Assembly: GCA_021788795.1 (NCBI GenBank)
Contig: JAJYKG010000086.1
Span: 1 to 8,400 of the forward strand
Length of the DNA stretch: 8,400 bases
Direction of reading: 5' to 3'
Source of the DNA: Thermoplasmata archaeon
GTDB taxonomy: Archaea; Thermoplasmatota; Thermoplasmata; RBG-16-68-12
The translations under genes and the position numbers were made by a program. Shown in pieces: positions 1-7,058 of this stretch (positions are counted from its first letter, which is position 1; every line of letters begins with the position of its first letter). The notes beneath the pieces were generated by a model. It was given only the letters and a program-made list of their open reading frames with translations. It was not told the origin of the DNA and ran no database searches.

Positions 1-1036
1 CGGAGACGCGCGGCTCCGAAGCCCTCTCGGGAGGCGGGACTCGCGCGGCGTCCGCGGGCACGCGTTCGGCGGGCGCCCCCCGTGCGTGCCGGTGTCGCAG
101 CAGTTCCTCATAGACGGTTAGGCCCGTCCGGTCCCATCCGAACGTCGCGGTGAGTCGTTCGACGTACGTCGGGTCGGCGAGGCCGAGGTAGGGGAACAGC
201 CCACCGGCGGCCTGGATCTCCGCGGCAATGGCCGCCACCTGGGCCTGGTCCGCAGCGGGGAGGCCTTGGAAGAAGGCCGCCTTGGCGAGCGAGTAGCGAC
301 GATTGAACCGCGCGGCCCGGAGGCCCCGGCCCGTTCCGAGATCGCGCAGGAACTCGAGCTCGACGGCCGCGCGCACCGCGGCCGGAGAGAGCGGATCGTC
401 GGTATTGCGGGCGGGCACCGGGACCCGGAACCTGCGCCCCGGGAGCGGCAGCGTCAGCGCGTCCGCGAGGTACCGGCCGTTGAAGGGCCTCTCATAGCCC
501 TCGACGGTGAAGTACCGCACCGCGCGCGCCTTGTCGGCGAGGTAGGTGTCGTAGCGCGCGTGGTGGAGGATCGCGTGGGCCCGGTCGAGGTGGCCCAGGG
601 AGCCTTCGACCTCGGGGAAGTCGAAACTCCGTCCGAGGTACCGCACCGCTCCGCGGCGGAAGAGACGCAGGTGGAACGTGTACGTGCGGAGCCCTTCCTC
701 GTAGCGTGGGACCACGTAGGCGGCATGGTCGGTGAGGCGGGGCAGGTCGGCGACCAAGGCAGGAGAGGGTTCCTCGTCCGCGTCCAAGAGGAGGACGCGG
801 TCTGACGTCACCCTGCTCACCCCAAACGGATGGAGCGGGTCCGCGTCGCCGAGGGGAAGGGCGCGGTGCACGCGCACCTCATAGGGGGCGAGCGCCGCGA
901 CGAGCTCACGGTACCCCCGCGGGGAGGAACTGTCGACGACCACGACCTCGTCGACCGAAGACCGCAGGCGCCGCACATTGCGGACGATTCCCTCCGTCTC
1001 CTCGAGATTGAACATGAGGAGCGCGAGCGACGTCAC
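1..1036 (-). CDS. Family 2 glycosyltransferase, C-terminus cut by window edge
   Basis: Last visible gene of the minus-strand operon. It reads open for 345 codons and leaves the window without a stop. The start is GTG at 1036-1034, overlapping the stop of the upstream phosphoesterase as GTGA; a Shine-Dalgarno-like GAGGGGG (1050-1044) lies 7 bases upstream. The N-terminus (residues 3-36) has the GT2 fold pattern: a first beta strand ending in FNLEE, then VDEVVVVDSSS. The metal and nucleotide-binding DXD is LLLDADEEP at about residues 82-90, followed by an acceptor-side region with RYEEG and LRLFRR. The DADEE form resembles WaaE/SunS-type GT2 enzymes (family knowledge). No membrane span is visible. 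Residues 320-345 are rich in proline, alanine and arginine and look like a linker or tail. It probably transfers a sugar from a nucleotide donor in the cytoplasm; donor and acceptor cannot be read from the sequence. An internal ATG at codon 8 is a less likely start because it would remove the first strand. Confidence 0.85.
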   Translation of the reverse strand, partial: MTSLALLMFNLEETEGIVRNVRRLRSSVDEVVVVDSSSPRGYRELVAALAPYEVRVHRALPLGDADPLHPFGVSRVTSDRVLLLDADEEPSPALVADLPRLTDHAAYVVPRYEEGLRTYTFHLRLFRRGAVRYLGRSFDFPEVEGSLGHLDRAHAILHHARYDTYLADKARAVRYFTVEGYERPFNGRYLADALTLPLPGRRFRVPVPARNTDDPLSPAAVRAAVELEFLRDLGTGRGLRAARFNRRYSLAKAAFFQGLPAADQAQVAAIAAEIQAAGGLFPYLGLADPTYVERLTATFGWDRTGLTVYEELLRHRHARGAPAERVPADAARVPPPERASEPRVS

Positions 1037-2316
1037 GGCCCCGCCCCCTCGGTCGACCACACCGCCGCGACGAGGCTGATTGTGGCGGAGGACGGGAGGC
1101 CATTCCCCGCGGACGCGGGGGTGCTCGCACCCTCGGGAAGGGCCGCCGTCGTCCCGTTCGCGGATGGCGGGAAGGCGAAGGCGGAGAACAGGTCGTTCGC
1201 CTGGGCCTCCCGCGGCGTGAGGCTCGGCAGGCCCCAGTTCGTCGCGATGAACTTCAGGATCGACGTGTGGTCCATGACCTGGGAGTCCACGTAGCCTCGC
1301 CGGGCATACGGGGAGATCACGATCATGGGCACGCGGAACCCGTAGCCCCACTCGTCCACCTGCGGCGGCACGACGTGGTCGTAGAAGCCGCCGTTCTCGT
1401 CCCACATCAGGAAGATTGCCGTGCGGTTCCAGGTCGGAAGGGCCATCACGGCGTGGATGATGGACATCGTCCACTGCTCGCCCAGGGTCACGTTCTGCGG
1501 CGGGTGCTCGCTGATCGAGCCGCTATCCTCGGGGTCGATGTACGTGACCTGCACGGTGTTGTTCGCCGCGAGGTCCGGGAGCAGGCGGTCCATGGGCACG
1601 AGCTGCGCCATCTTCGTGGCGCTCGACGAGACGCCTGTGAAATACGAGGGGAGCGGGCCGTGGAAGATCCCTGGCGTGTAGTAGTACCGCCACGAGATGC
1701 CGCGCGCGGAGAGCTGGTCGAAGATCGTGGGCACGTTGAACGAAACGTCGAACAGGGCGTCGGTCGTCTGCCCCGCGTTCGTGCCGGCAAAGGAGAAGAA
1801 CCGGTTCGGGATCGTGGGGCCGAGCATGGACTGGAAGTAGGCGTCCGCCAGGGTGTAGTCGCGCGCGAGGGACCAGTAGTCCGGGATCTCCCGCGCGTCG
1901 TAGTAGCCCATCGTGACGTTGGCCAGGGACGGGTCGCCGCCGTCCACCGCGACCGCGAAGCCGGCGTTCGTGCCGTTCGCATAGGCGGCCAGCTCGGAAC
2001 TGCGGCTGTGGGAGAGGTCGGGTGACCAGTCCGCGCCCATCCAGTGCGGGGAGACGTTGCCTCCGTAGCCGTCCGGCAGGCTGACGTTGGGCGGCAGCCC
2101 GTTCACCCCGGGGAACGTGCCGAAGTAGTTGTCGAAGGCGTGGTTCTCCTTCATGATCACGACCACGTGGTCGATCGGCGTGGTCCCAGGGACGACGGGC
2201 AGGGGGCCCGGGAGGGGCGGCCCAGGGATCACCACGCGGGTCAGGATCGCGGCCAGGGGGATCAGGACCGCGACCAGGAAGACCGTCAGCGCGAGCCGGC
2301 GTTCGGACGGCCGCAC
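1033..2316 (-). CDS. Membrane-anchored phosphoesterase (acid phosphatase/phospholipase C family)
   Basis: A 427-residue protein of the PF04185 phosphoesterase family (alkaline phosphatase superfamily), which hydrolyses phosphomonoesters or phospholipid head groups. Residues 8-30 form one hydrophobic helix after a basic start (RPSERR), so it is a signal anchor with the catalytic domain outside. Hallmarks are IDHVVVIMKENHAFDNYFG (48-66; E57 and N58 match the metal ligands of the family), GPTIPNRFF (166-174; T168 is the likely nucleophile), WDENGGFYDH (305-314; D306 and E307 are metal ligands) and MDHTSILKFI (348-357). Eight N-X-S/T sequons lie in the exported part (N77, N87, N114, N133, N252, N275, N297, N387), which suggests it is glycosylated. 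After residue 387 comes a low-complexity Ala/Pro/Ser tail. GTG start at 2316, three bases after the stop of the GT4 gene, with GAGGAG (2334-2329) 12 bases upstream. Its end overlaps the next gene by GTGA. The substrate is unknown; lipid, polyprenyl or organic phosphate are all possible. Confidence 0.9.
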   Translation of the reverse strand: MRPSERRLALTVFLVAVLIPLAAILTRVVIPGPPLPGPLPVVPGTTPIDHVVVIMKENHAFDNYFGTFPGVNGLPPNVSLPDGYGGNVSPHWMGADWSPDLSHSRSSELAAYANGTNAGFAVAVDGGDPSLANVTMGYYDAREIPDYWSLARDYTLADAYFQSMLGPTIPNRFFSFAGTNAGQTTDALFDVSFNVPTIFDQLSARGISWRYYYTPGIFHGPLPSYFTGVSSSATKMAQLVPMDRLLPDLAANNTVQVTYIDPEDSGSISEHPPQNVTLGEQWTMSIIHAVMALPTWNRTAIFLMWDENGGFYDHVVPPQVDEWGYGFRVPMIVISPYARRGYVDSQVMDHTSILKFIATNWGLPSLTPREAQANDLFSAFAFPPSANGTTAALPEGASTPASAGNGLPSSATISLVAAVWSTEGAGP

Positions 2317-2319
2317 GGG

Positions 2320-3462
2320 TCACCCACGCTCCTCGATCGCTTGGCGGTAGACCTCGAGGACGCGCGGCACGAGCGCGTCCCAGGAATAGGCCCGGGCACG
2401 CTGCCGACCGCGCGCCCCGAGCACGACGCGGCGCTCCGGGCTCTCCGCGAGCCTGAGGATCGCGGCCCCGAGTTCGGCCGCGTCGGCCGGCTCCACGAGC
2501 AGGGCGGTCTCGCCGTCAGCGACCACCTCCGGGATCCCGCCGACGCGGGTGGCGACCACCGGGAGGCCCGCGGCCATGGCCTCCAGGAGGACGATGCCGA
2601 ACGGCTCGAACAGGGAGGGGAGGACGAAAAGGTCCGCGCGGGCATACTCCTCGAGGAGGTTCTTGCGCGGGACGGGTCCGACGAACGTGAGGCGGTCCGC
2701 GACCCCCAATCGCTCCGCGAGCCCGCCGAGGGGACCCGCCGCGCCCCAGTCCTCGCCCACGAGCCGCACGCGGACGTCGGCTGCCCGCGGCAACGCGGCA
2801 AGGGCCCGCACGAGGAACTCGAGCCCCTTCTGGGAGGGATCGAGGCGCCCGGCGAAGAGCGCCGTGACCCCGGTCCGCGGCAGCCGCGCGGACGGGAAGC
2901 CGGAAAACTCGGCGAGGTCGATGCCGTTCGGGATGACCGCGATCCGGTCCTCCTCGACTCCCAGGCTGGCGAGGAAGCCCGCCTCGTGCCGCGTGAGGGC
3001 GATCACGCGCGAGGCCTGGCGTAGGGTGAAGCGGGGCACGAGCCGATCGAATGCCCGCTTCGCCGTGGAGCGCCTCCCTCGGTCCGAGTGGGTCGTAACG
3101 ACGAGCGCGGCGCCGTCGAGGGACCGGGCGAAGCTCCCGGCCCAGGTCGGGAAGGTGCCGTAGGCGTGGGCGTGGAGGAGGTCCGCGTGGGCATCGAGCG
3201 CGTCGAGGAGCATCGAGGGCGTGGCGATGCCGAGGCCGTGAGGGACCTCCGCGAACTTCCAGGCCCGGTGCCGCCGCACCGGGAAGCCATAGGCGTCCGC
3301 GGACGGCGGAAGACGCTCGAAGGGGGTGTCACGCCGGAGGTCCGTGGTGGCCACCTGGACGTCGACCCCGGACCGCCGGAGACCTGCAGCCAGATGGAGC
3401 ACGTGGTCCTCCACGCCGCCGATCGCGGGCGGGAAGCGCTGGGTAAGCTGGAGCACGCGCAC
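2320..3462 (-). CDS. Family 4 (GT-B fold) glycosyltransferase
   Basis: A 380-residue retaining glycosyltransferase that moves a sugar from a nucleotide donor to a lipid or glycan acceptor in the cytoplasm or at the inner membrane face. The N-terminal acceptor domain has the typical opening RFPPAIGGVEDHVLHLAAGL (9-28) and DLLHAHAYG (94-102). The C-terminal donor domain (PF00534 type) begins near VIPNGIDLAEF (176-186), with AGRLDPSQKGLEFLV (204-218). The E-X7-E motif EPFGIVLLE (286-294) is followed by AMAAGLPVVATRVGGIPEVV. Length and motif order are normal for the family, so the gene looks intact. GTG start at 3462, three bases after the stop of the GT-C gene; GAGGGGG (3476-3470) sits 7 bases upstream. 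An assignment such as mannosyl- or glucosyltransferase cannot be justified from sequence alone. Confidence 0.93.
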   Translation of the reverse strand: MRVLQLTQRFPPAIGGVEDHVLHLAAGLRRSGVDVQVATTDLRRDTPFERLPPSADAYGFPVRRHRAWKFAEVPHGLGIATPSMLLDALDAHADLLHAHAYGTFPTWAGSFARSLDGAALVVTTHSDRGRRSTAKRAFDRLVPRFTLRQASRVIALTRHEAGFLASLGVEEDRIAVIPNGIDLAEFSGFPSARLPRTGVTALFAGRLDPSQKGLEFLVRALAALPRAADVRVRLVGEDWGAAGPLGGLAERLGVADRLTFVGPVPRKNLLEEYARADLFVLPSLFEPFGIVLLEAMAAGLPVVATRVGGIPEVVADGETALLVEPADAAELGAAILRLAESPERRVVLGARGRQRARAYSWDALVPRVLEVYRQAIEERG

Positions 3463-3465
3463 GAC

Positions 3466-4818
3466 TCAGCCCCCTCGGCCCTCGGCGACCGAGCGCAACC
3501 AGCCCCGCGACGCCGACCACGCTCGCAGGGCGAGCCCGGCGAGCCACGGGGTCGGGTTGCGCCGCGGGCTCGCCAGGACCAGAGCCATCTGGAGGAGGTG
3601 GACCCAGAAGAGGATCCCCAGCACCAGGAGGCCGACGAGCCGCACCGAGGCGAAGGCCGGGTTCGCCGCGAGCGCAAACTCGAACGGCAGCGCCCCGGGG
3701 TTCACCGGGGCGGTGAATCGGACCAGGAAGAAGTTGTTGAGCACGAGGAACGCGGACCCGAGGATCCACGTCGCGTGGAAGAGGCTGCGGCGTTCCGGAT
3801 GCCAGAGGGCCACGTCGAGCAGCAACAGCGGGAGGAGGTAGATGAGGTACTGCTCGTTGACCTGCCACCGCAGCAGGAACAGGACGACCGTGAGGAACGT
3901 GAACGCCTGCAGCGCATCTCTTGGGCCCTCCGCCTCGAACCGGCGGGCGGCCCACCATCCTCCCGCGAGGACCCCCGGGACCCACGCGTAGCCCAGGAGG
4001 TAGATCCAGGTCGGATTGGCGAAGAAGAACCCCGCGAATGCGGGGTAGGTGAGGACGGCGGCCGGGGTCAGGCCCTGGGGCGCCACGTGGGACTCCCAGG
4101 ACATCGTGGCCAGGATCCCGGCAATCCCCCAGCCCGTGACCGCGAAGACGGCGGCGGTGAAGGCCGCCGGGACGGCGATCGCGAGCGCCACCGCCCACCG
4201 GCCCCGGCCCCGCGCGCGGACGATCCCGTAGGGGAGGAAGATGACCGGGAGGAGCTTGAGGAGGATCCCGAGCCCGAGGAGCCCGGAGCGCTTCCACGCC
4301 CCTGCGGCGAGGAGGGCGCCCAGGATCAGGCAGGCGACGAGGCTGTCGAACATCCCCCAGACCGCGGCGATCAGGATCGGGTAGGGGAAGACCATCCAGA
4401 ACGCCAGGAGGCGGCGCGCCACGGCCCGCGACGCGCCCCACCGGACCGCGGCCAGGAACAAGAGCGCGCCCAGGAGCACGTCCCCGAGGATCGGCGGCTG
4501 CTTCAGGAGGAAGTAGAGGACGAACCGGTTCCCTCCGGGGACGAGGGCGTAGACGCGGTAAAGGGCCGCGAGGAGCAGCGACCATAGGGGCAGGTAGGCG
4601 ACGGAGGTCAGCGACTGGTTCAGGTACGCGAAGCTCACGCCCGGCACCGGCGGCATAAGGGTGTACGGGCTCCCGCCGCGCGCGACCCAGTACGCGTTCC
4701 GCAGCCAGATCTCGAAGTCGAACGGGTGGCCCGTCCAGAAGCTGAAGGCCTCGCGGATCACGAGGCCGACGGCGAGCCACCGGACGACGCCCTTGCCCGG
4801 CCGCGGGAGGCGAATCAC
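3466..4818 (-). CDS. Polytopic GT-C-type glycosyltransferase (GT87/mannosyltransferase-like)
   Basis: A 450-residue integral membrane protein with about eleven hydrophobic spans. The first is near 11-28 and the last near 392-416. The first outer loop carries HPFDFEIWLRNA (31-42), with acidic D34 and E36 where GT-C enzymes place their catalytic acidic residue. Other family-like blocks are LKQPPILGDVLLGALL (105-120), FDSLVACLILGALLAA (157-172), LGLGILLKLLPVIFLPYG (181-198) and WQVNEQYLIYLLPLLLLD (318-335). These patterns resemble the GT87/DUF2029 and PIG-M-like families, which use polyprenyl-phosphate sugars as donors on the outer membrane face (family knowledge). The tail after 416 is basic and cytoplasmic. 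The start is GTG at 4818, overlapping the stop of the preceding GT2 as GTGA, with AAGGTGGA (4832-4825) 6 bases upstream. The same frame is open far beyond this point, but that extension is an Arg/Pro/Gly-rich shadow of the GT2 gene and not protein. The likely donor maker in this window is the Dpm1-like gene at 7099. Confidence 0.88.
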   Translation of the reverse strand: MIRLPRPGKGVVRWLAVGLVIREAFSFWTGHPFDFEIWLRNAYWVARGGSPYTLMPPVPGVSFAYLNQSLTSVAYLPLWSLLLAALYRVYALVPGGNRFVLYFLLKQPPILGDVLLGALLFLAAVRWGASRAVARRLLAFWMVFPYPILIAAVWGMFDSLVACLILGALLAAGAWKRSGLLGLGILLKLLPVIFLPYGIVRARGRGRWAVALAIAVPAAFTAAVFAVTGWGIAGILATMSWESHVAPQGLTPAAVLTYPAFAGFFFANPTWIYLLGYAWVPGVLAGGWWAARRFEAEGPRDALQAFTFLTVVLFLLRWQVNEQYLIYLLPLLLLDVALWHPERRSLFHATWILGSAFLVLNNFFLVRFTAPVNPGALPFEFALAANPAFASVRLVGLLVLGILFWVHLLQMALVLASPRRNPTPWLAGLALRAWSASRGWLRSVAEGRGG

Positions 4819-5735
4819 AGGGCGTCCACCTTCGTCCACACGGGTGAGTAGCCAGCGCCCCACCGCCGGTCGGCCACGGCCAGGGCCAGGGAGACGAGCT
4901 CGAGGGGAAGGGCGACGAGGAGGAAGGCCGCGCTCGAAGGCCGCTCCCGTACCTCGGCGAGGAGGATCGCGGCGGCGAGGCGCGGGTTCCGGCTCGCGAG
5001 GGCCTCCAACGTGTTGGGCGGGCGACCGAGGAGGTCCCGGATCTGGTGGTGGCCGACGAGCAGCCGCCGCCGCTGCTGCACCAGGCCCTGCAGGCTCCGC
5101 GGAACGCGCACGTAGACGGTGGCGTCCGCGGAGAACCGCACGGTCTGGCCGTGCAGGCCGGCAACCACGCCGAGGTAGGCGCCGTCGTTGATCAGGTCGG
5201 AGGGAAGCGCCTCCACGAACCCCCGGCGCAGCGCCAGAAGCTCGTCGCAACAGTGGTTGGCCGCCCCGAGTCGCGACAGCGTCGCGAGGCTGCGATTGTG
5301 GATCGCCCACTGGGCCCGCTCGACGAACGCGGGGAGCCTGGCGCCGTCCGTCAGGGGGACGGGGGCGCCGCACGCCAGCAGGATCTCCGGGGATTCGAGG
5401 AAGGGACCAAGGAGGTGGAGGAGGGACCCCGCGCCGAGGCGCGCGTCCGCGTTTGCGAGGACGAGCAGCTCGCCGCGGTACGCCCGGAGGATCTCGTTGA
5501 TTGCCGACGCCTTTCCGAGCCGCGACTCCTGGCGGATGAGACGGATGCGCGGGTCCCGTTCCGCGAACGCCCGCACGACGCCCTCGGTCCCGTCCGTGCA
5601 GCCGCTCGCCACCACGAGGATCTCGCGGAGCTCGAGCGGGGCCGGAAGGCTCTGGGCCTGGACCGACTCGAGCAGGCATCGGACCCGCGTCCCCTCGTTG
5701 TACGCGCAGATTCCGATGCTGACGGGGATGCTCAC
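4815..5735 (-). CDS. Family 2 glycosyltransferase, first gene of operon
   Basis: A 306-residue GT-A fold inverting glycosyltransferase. Motifs: VSIGICAYNEG (5-15), the nucleotide-binding strand EILVVASGCTDGT (38-50), RLGKASAINE (72-81), the DXD-equivalent LANADARLG (93-101), LINDGAYLG (181-189) in the acceptor-side region, and QQRRRLLVGH (220-229), which corresponds to the Q-X-X-R-W block of processive and related GT2 enzymes. Residues 265-290 form one long hydrophobic stretch, so the C-terminus probably touches or crosses the membrane. The DXD first Asp is Asn, which is common in some GT2 groups. GTG start at 5735 with GAGG (5745-5742) 6 bases upstream. It leads the operon and its stop overlaps the GT-C start as GTGA. 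The sugar and acceptor are not determinable; a membrane-linked acceptor is an inference from the hydrophobic C-terminus and the neighbours. Confidence 0.92.
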   Translation of the reverse strand: MSIPVSIGICAYNEGTRVRCLLESVQAQSLPAPLELREILVVASGCTDGTEGVVRAFAERDPRIRLIRQESRLGKASAINEILRAYRGELLVLANADARLGAGSLLHLLGPFLESPEILLACGAPVPLTDGARLPAFVERAQWAIHNRSLATLSRLGAANHCCDELLALRRGFVEALPSDLINDGAYLGVVAGLHGQTVRFSADATVYVRVPRSLQGLVQQRRRLLVGHHQIRDLLGRPPNTLEALASRNPRLAAAILLAEVRERPSSAAFLLVALPLELVSLALAVADRRWGAGYSPVWTKVDAL

Positions 5736-5765
5736 ACGTCGCCTCGAAGGGGCTGCCCTAGCGGG

Positions 5766-5779
5766 GAGTCCGCGGACTC
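5766..5779. repeat. 14-bp perfect palindrome in operon leader
   Basis: GAGTCCGCGGACTC reads the same on both strands with no loop. It lies about 30 bases upstream of the first GTG of the glycosyltransferase operon, within the predicted 5' leader. The 7-base core half GGAGTCC (5765-5771) occurs again at 5833-5839, upstream of the candidate TATA box. A palindrome of this length is expected about once by chance in a window this size at such GC, so an operator role is only a suggestion based on position. Confidence 0.5.
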
Positions 5780-5797
5780 GCCGGGGCGGGACCGCTG

Positions 5798-5812
5798 AGG
5801 GGCCCGGCCCCT
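5798..5812. repeat. 15-bp inverted repeat touching the TATA box
   Basis: AGGGGCC-C-GGCCCCT has seven-base arms around one central base. Its right end (5811-5812) runs into the candidate TATA element of the minus-strand operon, so a protein bound here would block promoter access. It could also be a chance GC-rich palindrome. Confidence 0.45.
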
Positions 5813-5822
5813 TAAGAGTTTG
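5811..5822 (-). promoter_or_regulatory. Candidate archaeal TATA box for the glycosyltransferase operon
   Basis: On the minus strand the bases read CAAACTCTTAAG, an AT-rich island in a very GC-rich gap. Archaeal initiation about 25-27 bases downstream would fall near 5787 and give a leader of roughly 50 bases, long enough for the GAGG ribosome binding site of the first gene. No bacterial -35/-10 pair is evident. Confidence 0.5.
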
Positions 5823-5864
5823 GCCCGATTTCGGAGTCCCTAACAGCGGGGGACGGCGCGCCGC

Positions 5865-7040
5865 TCACGACCGGCGCAGGGTCGCGAGGAAGTGATCGCC
5901 CAGCCGGTTGAAGGGAAAACGGCCGCGGACGAGGCGGTCCGCGGCCTCGAGGAAGGGGAGCGTGAGGGCCGGACGCGGCACGTGGCTCACGAAGTCGTAG
6001 GGAGGCACGAGGACGGGCAGACCGGTGAGCTCCTCCAGCTGGAAGTACGGCCGGAACGGGTGGAGGAAGGCGCCCGGCGAGCGGGCGTATGCGGGAATGC
6101 CGAAGCGCGACAGCCCGACCGGGACGGGGGACTGGAGCCGCGCGAGGCATCTCCGGGGCCGCAGCCGCAGCGCGTAGAGCGACATCTCCGCGAGACAGAC
6201 CCGGTTCCACACCGCCAGCACGAGCGCGCCCCGGGATTGCACGAGCCGGGCAAGGTCGGCGGGCCCTTCCGTCCACACCGGTTCGAGGTTGGGCGGGCCG
6301 AAATCCGAGAAGGCCCCCTGGAAGGCCCCTTCCCCGTAGACCGAGACCAGGCCCCCGACCTCCCGGGCGCGGAGCTTCCGGACCTCGATGGACTCCGAAA
6401 GGCCCTCGGCGCGGGCCTTCTCGCGGAGACGGTCGAGCATGGCCTGGGACGCATCCACGCCGACGACCTGGATCCCGGCGCGGGCGAGGGACAGCGTCTC
6501 CAGTCCCGTGCCGCAGCCAATCTCCAGAACCCGGTCCCCGCGGCGGAAGACGCGCAGGAGCGTCGCCACCGTGGCGTCCCGAAGCGCCCGGTCCAGCGGG
6601 TTCGCCTGTACGAAACGGTCATAGTCCCCGGCCAGGGCGTCGAAGTGCGCCTCCAGGGGGTCCTTGCCCCCCGGGTCCGACGCCCGCAGTCCGAACACGA
6701 CGGGGCCCGGGCCGAACCACCGGAGGACCCTCCCACGCCCGTGGCGGGCCTCGAGCTCGGACAGCACCGCGGCCGCGGACTCCGACCCCTGCGGGGTGGG
6801 CGCGGCGGTCCCCGCGAGGATGCGGTCCCCGACCCGCCACCGGACCTGCGGGGCCGATAGGAGGACGCGAGCCCAGGCGGGCAGCGGCATGGAGGAGGCG
6901 GCCACGAAGTACTCGGCGCCCCGCGCGACGAAGCGGAGCGGCACCTCCGTTGCCGCGCCTCCGTCGGGGGAGGGCAGCAGGAGGGCCAGTACGGACTCGG
7001 CGTCCGCGTCGACGGTCCGGGAGGGCGGTTCCGCGGCCAA
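5865..7040 (-). CDS. SAM methyltransferase with N-terminal F420-type split-barrel-like domain
   Basis: About 391 residues when started at TTG 7040. The C-terminal two thirds is a class I SAM-dependent methyltransferase: DALAGDYDRF (134-143), the glycine-rich SAM loop VLEIGCGTGLETLSLA (171-186), the ribose-binding acid in VVGVDASQAMLDRL (192-205), and a later core strand GAFSDFGPPNL (242-252). Residues about 30-120 look like the deazaflavin (F420)-dependent nitroreductase/DUF385 split beta-barrel: EVPLRFVARGAEYFVAAS (32-49), PAWARVLLSAPQVRWRVG (54-71), then RWFGPGPVVFGLRA (107-120). The fusion is unusual. The start is uncertain. TTG 7040 lies about 27 bases from the centre of a TATA-like element, which fits a leaderless message. 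An ATG at 7166 in the same frame would overlap the divergent gene and read through the promoter, and GTG 6944 would cut the barrel. The late residues (310-391) have PYFQLEEL, as in small-molecule methyltransferases. Substrate unknown. Confidence 0.82.
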   Translation of the reverse strand: MAAEPPSRTVDADAESVLALLLPSPDGGAATEVPLRFVARGAEYFVAASSMPLPAWARVLLSAPQVRWRVGDRILAGTAAPTPQGSESAAAVLSELEARHGRGRVLRWFGPGPVVFGLRASDPGGKDPLEAHFDALAGDYDRFVQANPLDRALRDATVATLLRVFRRGDRVLEIGCGTGLETLSLARAGIQVVGVDASQAMLDRLREKARAEGLSESIEVRKLRAREVGGLVSVYGEGAFQGAFSDFGPPNLEPVWTEGPADLARLVQSRGALVLAVWNRVCLAEMSLYALRLRPRRCLARLQSPVPVGLSRFGIPAYARSPGAFLHPFRPYFQLEELTGLPVLVPPYDFVSHVPRPALTLPFLEAADRLVRGRFPFNRLGDHFLATLRRS

Positions 7041-7058
7041 CCCCGGTTTAAGGGCAAT

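Larger units (their letters stand above)
5736..5864. other. Intergenic region between methyltransferase and operon
   Basis: This is the largest non-coding gap in the window. Besides the TATA-like element and the two palindromes listed separately, it has a 10-base palindrome CGGCGCGCCG (5854-5863) just after the methyltransferase stop. There is no poly-T tract on the transcribed strand that would mark a clear archaeal terminator, so read-through from the methyltransferase into the operon is possible. Confidence 0.6.

Noticed and set aside
1267..3024. Plus-strand open frames at 1267-2025 and 2044-3024
   Set aside because: Both are antisense to the phosphoesterase and GT4 genes and encode His/Arg/Glu/Gly-rich sequence without recognisable motifs.
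3088..4587. 499-codon open frame on the plus strand
   Set aside because: It lies antisense to the GT4 and GT-C genes, and its product is a Glu/Arg/Pro/Gly-rich sequence with no fold pattern. It is an effect of GC-biased third positions.
3329..5164. 611-codon minus-strand open frame
   Set aside because: It covers parts of three recognised genes in another frame and is almost entirely Arg, Pro, Ala and Gly; a shadow frame.
4819..5679. Upstream extension of the GT-C reading frame by 287 codons
   Set aside because: The added sequence is Pro/Arg/Gly-rich and overlaps the clear GT2 gene in another frame. The GTG at 4818 with its GTGA overlap and SD-like site is the better start.
5854..5863. CGGCGCGCCG palindrome after the methyltransferase stop as a terminator
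   Set aside because: Ten bases with no loop and no following T-tract; common by chance at this GC content.
5892..7051. Plus-strand open frames opposite the methyltransferase
   Set aside because: They are antisense shadows rich in Arg, Pro and Gly, while the minus strand carries an intact SAM-binding protein.
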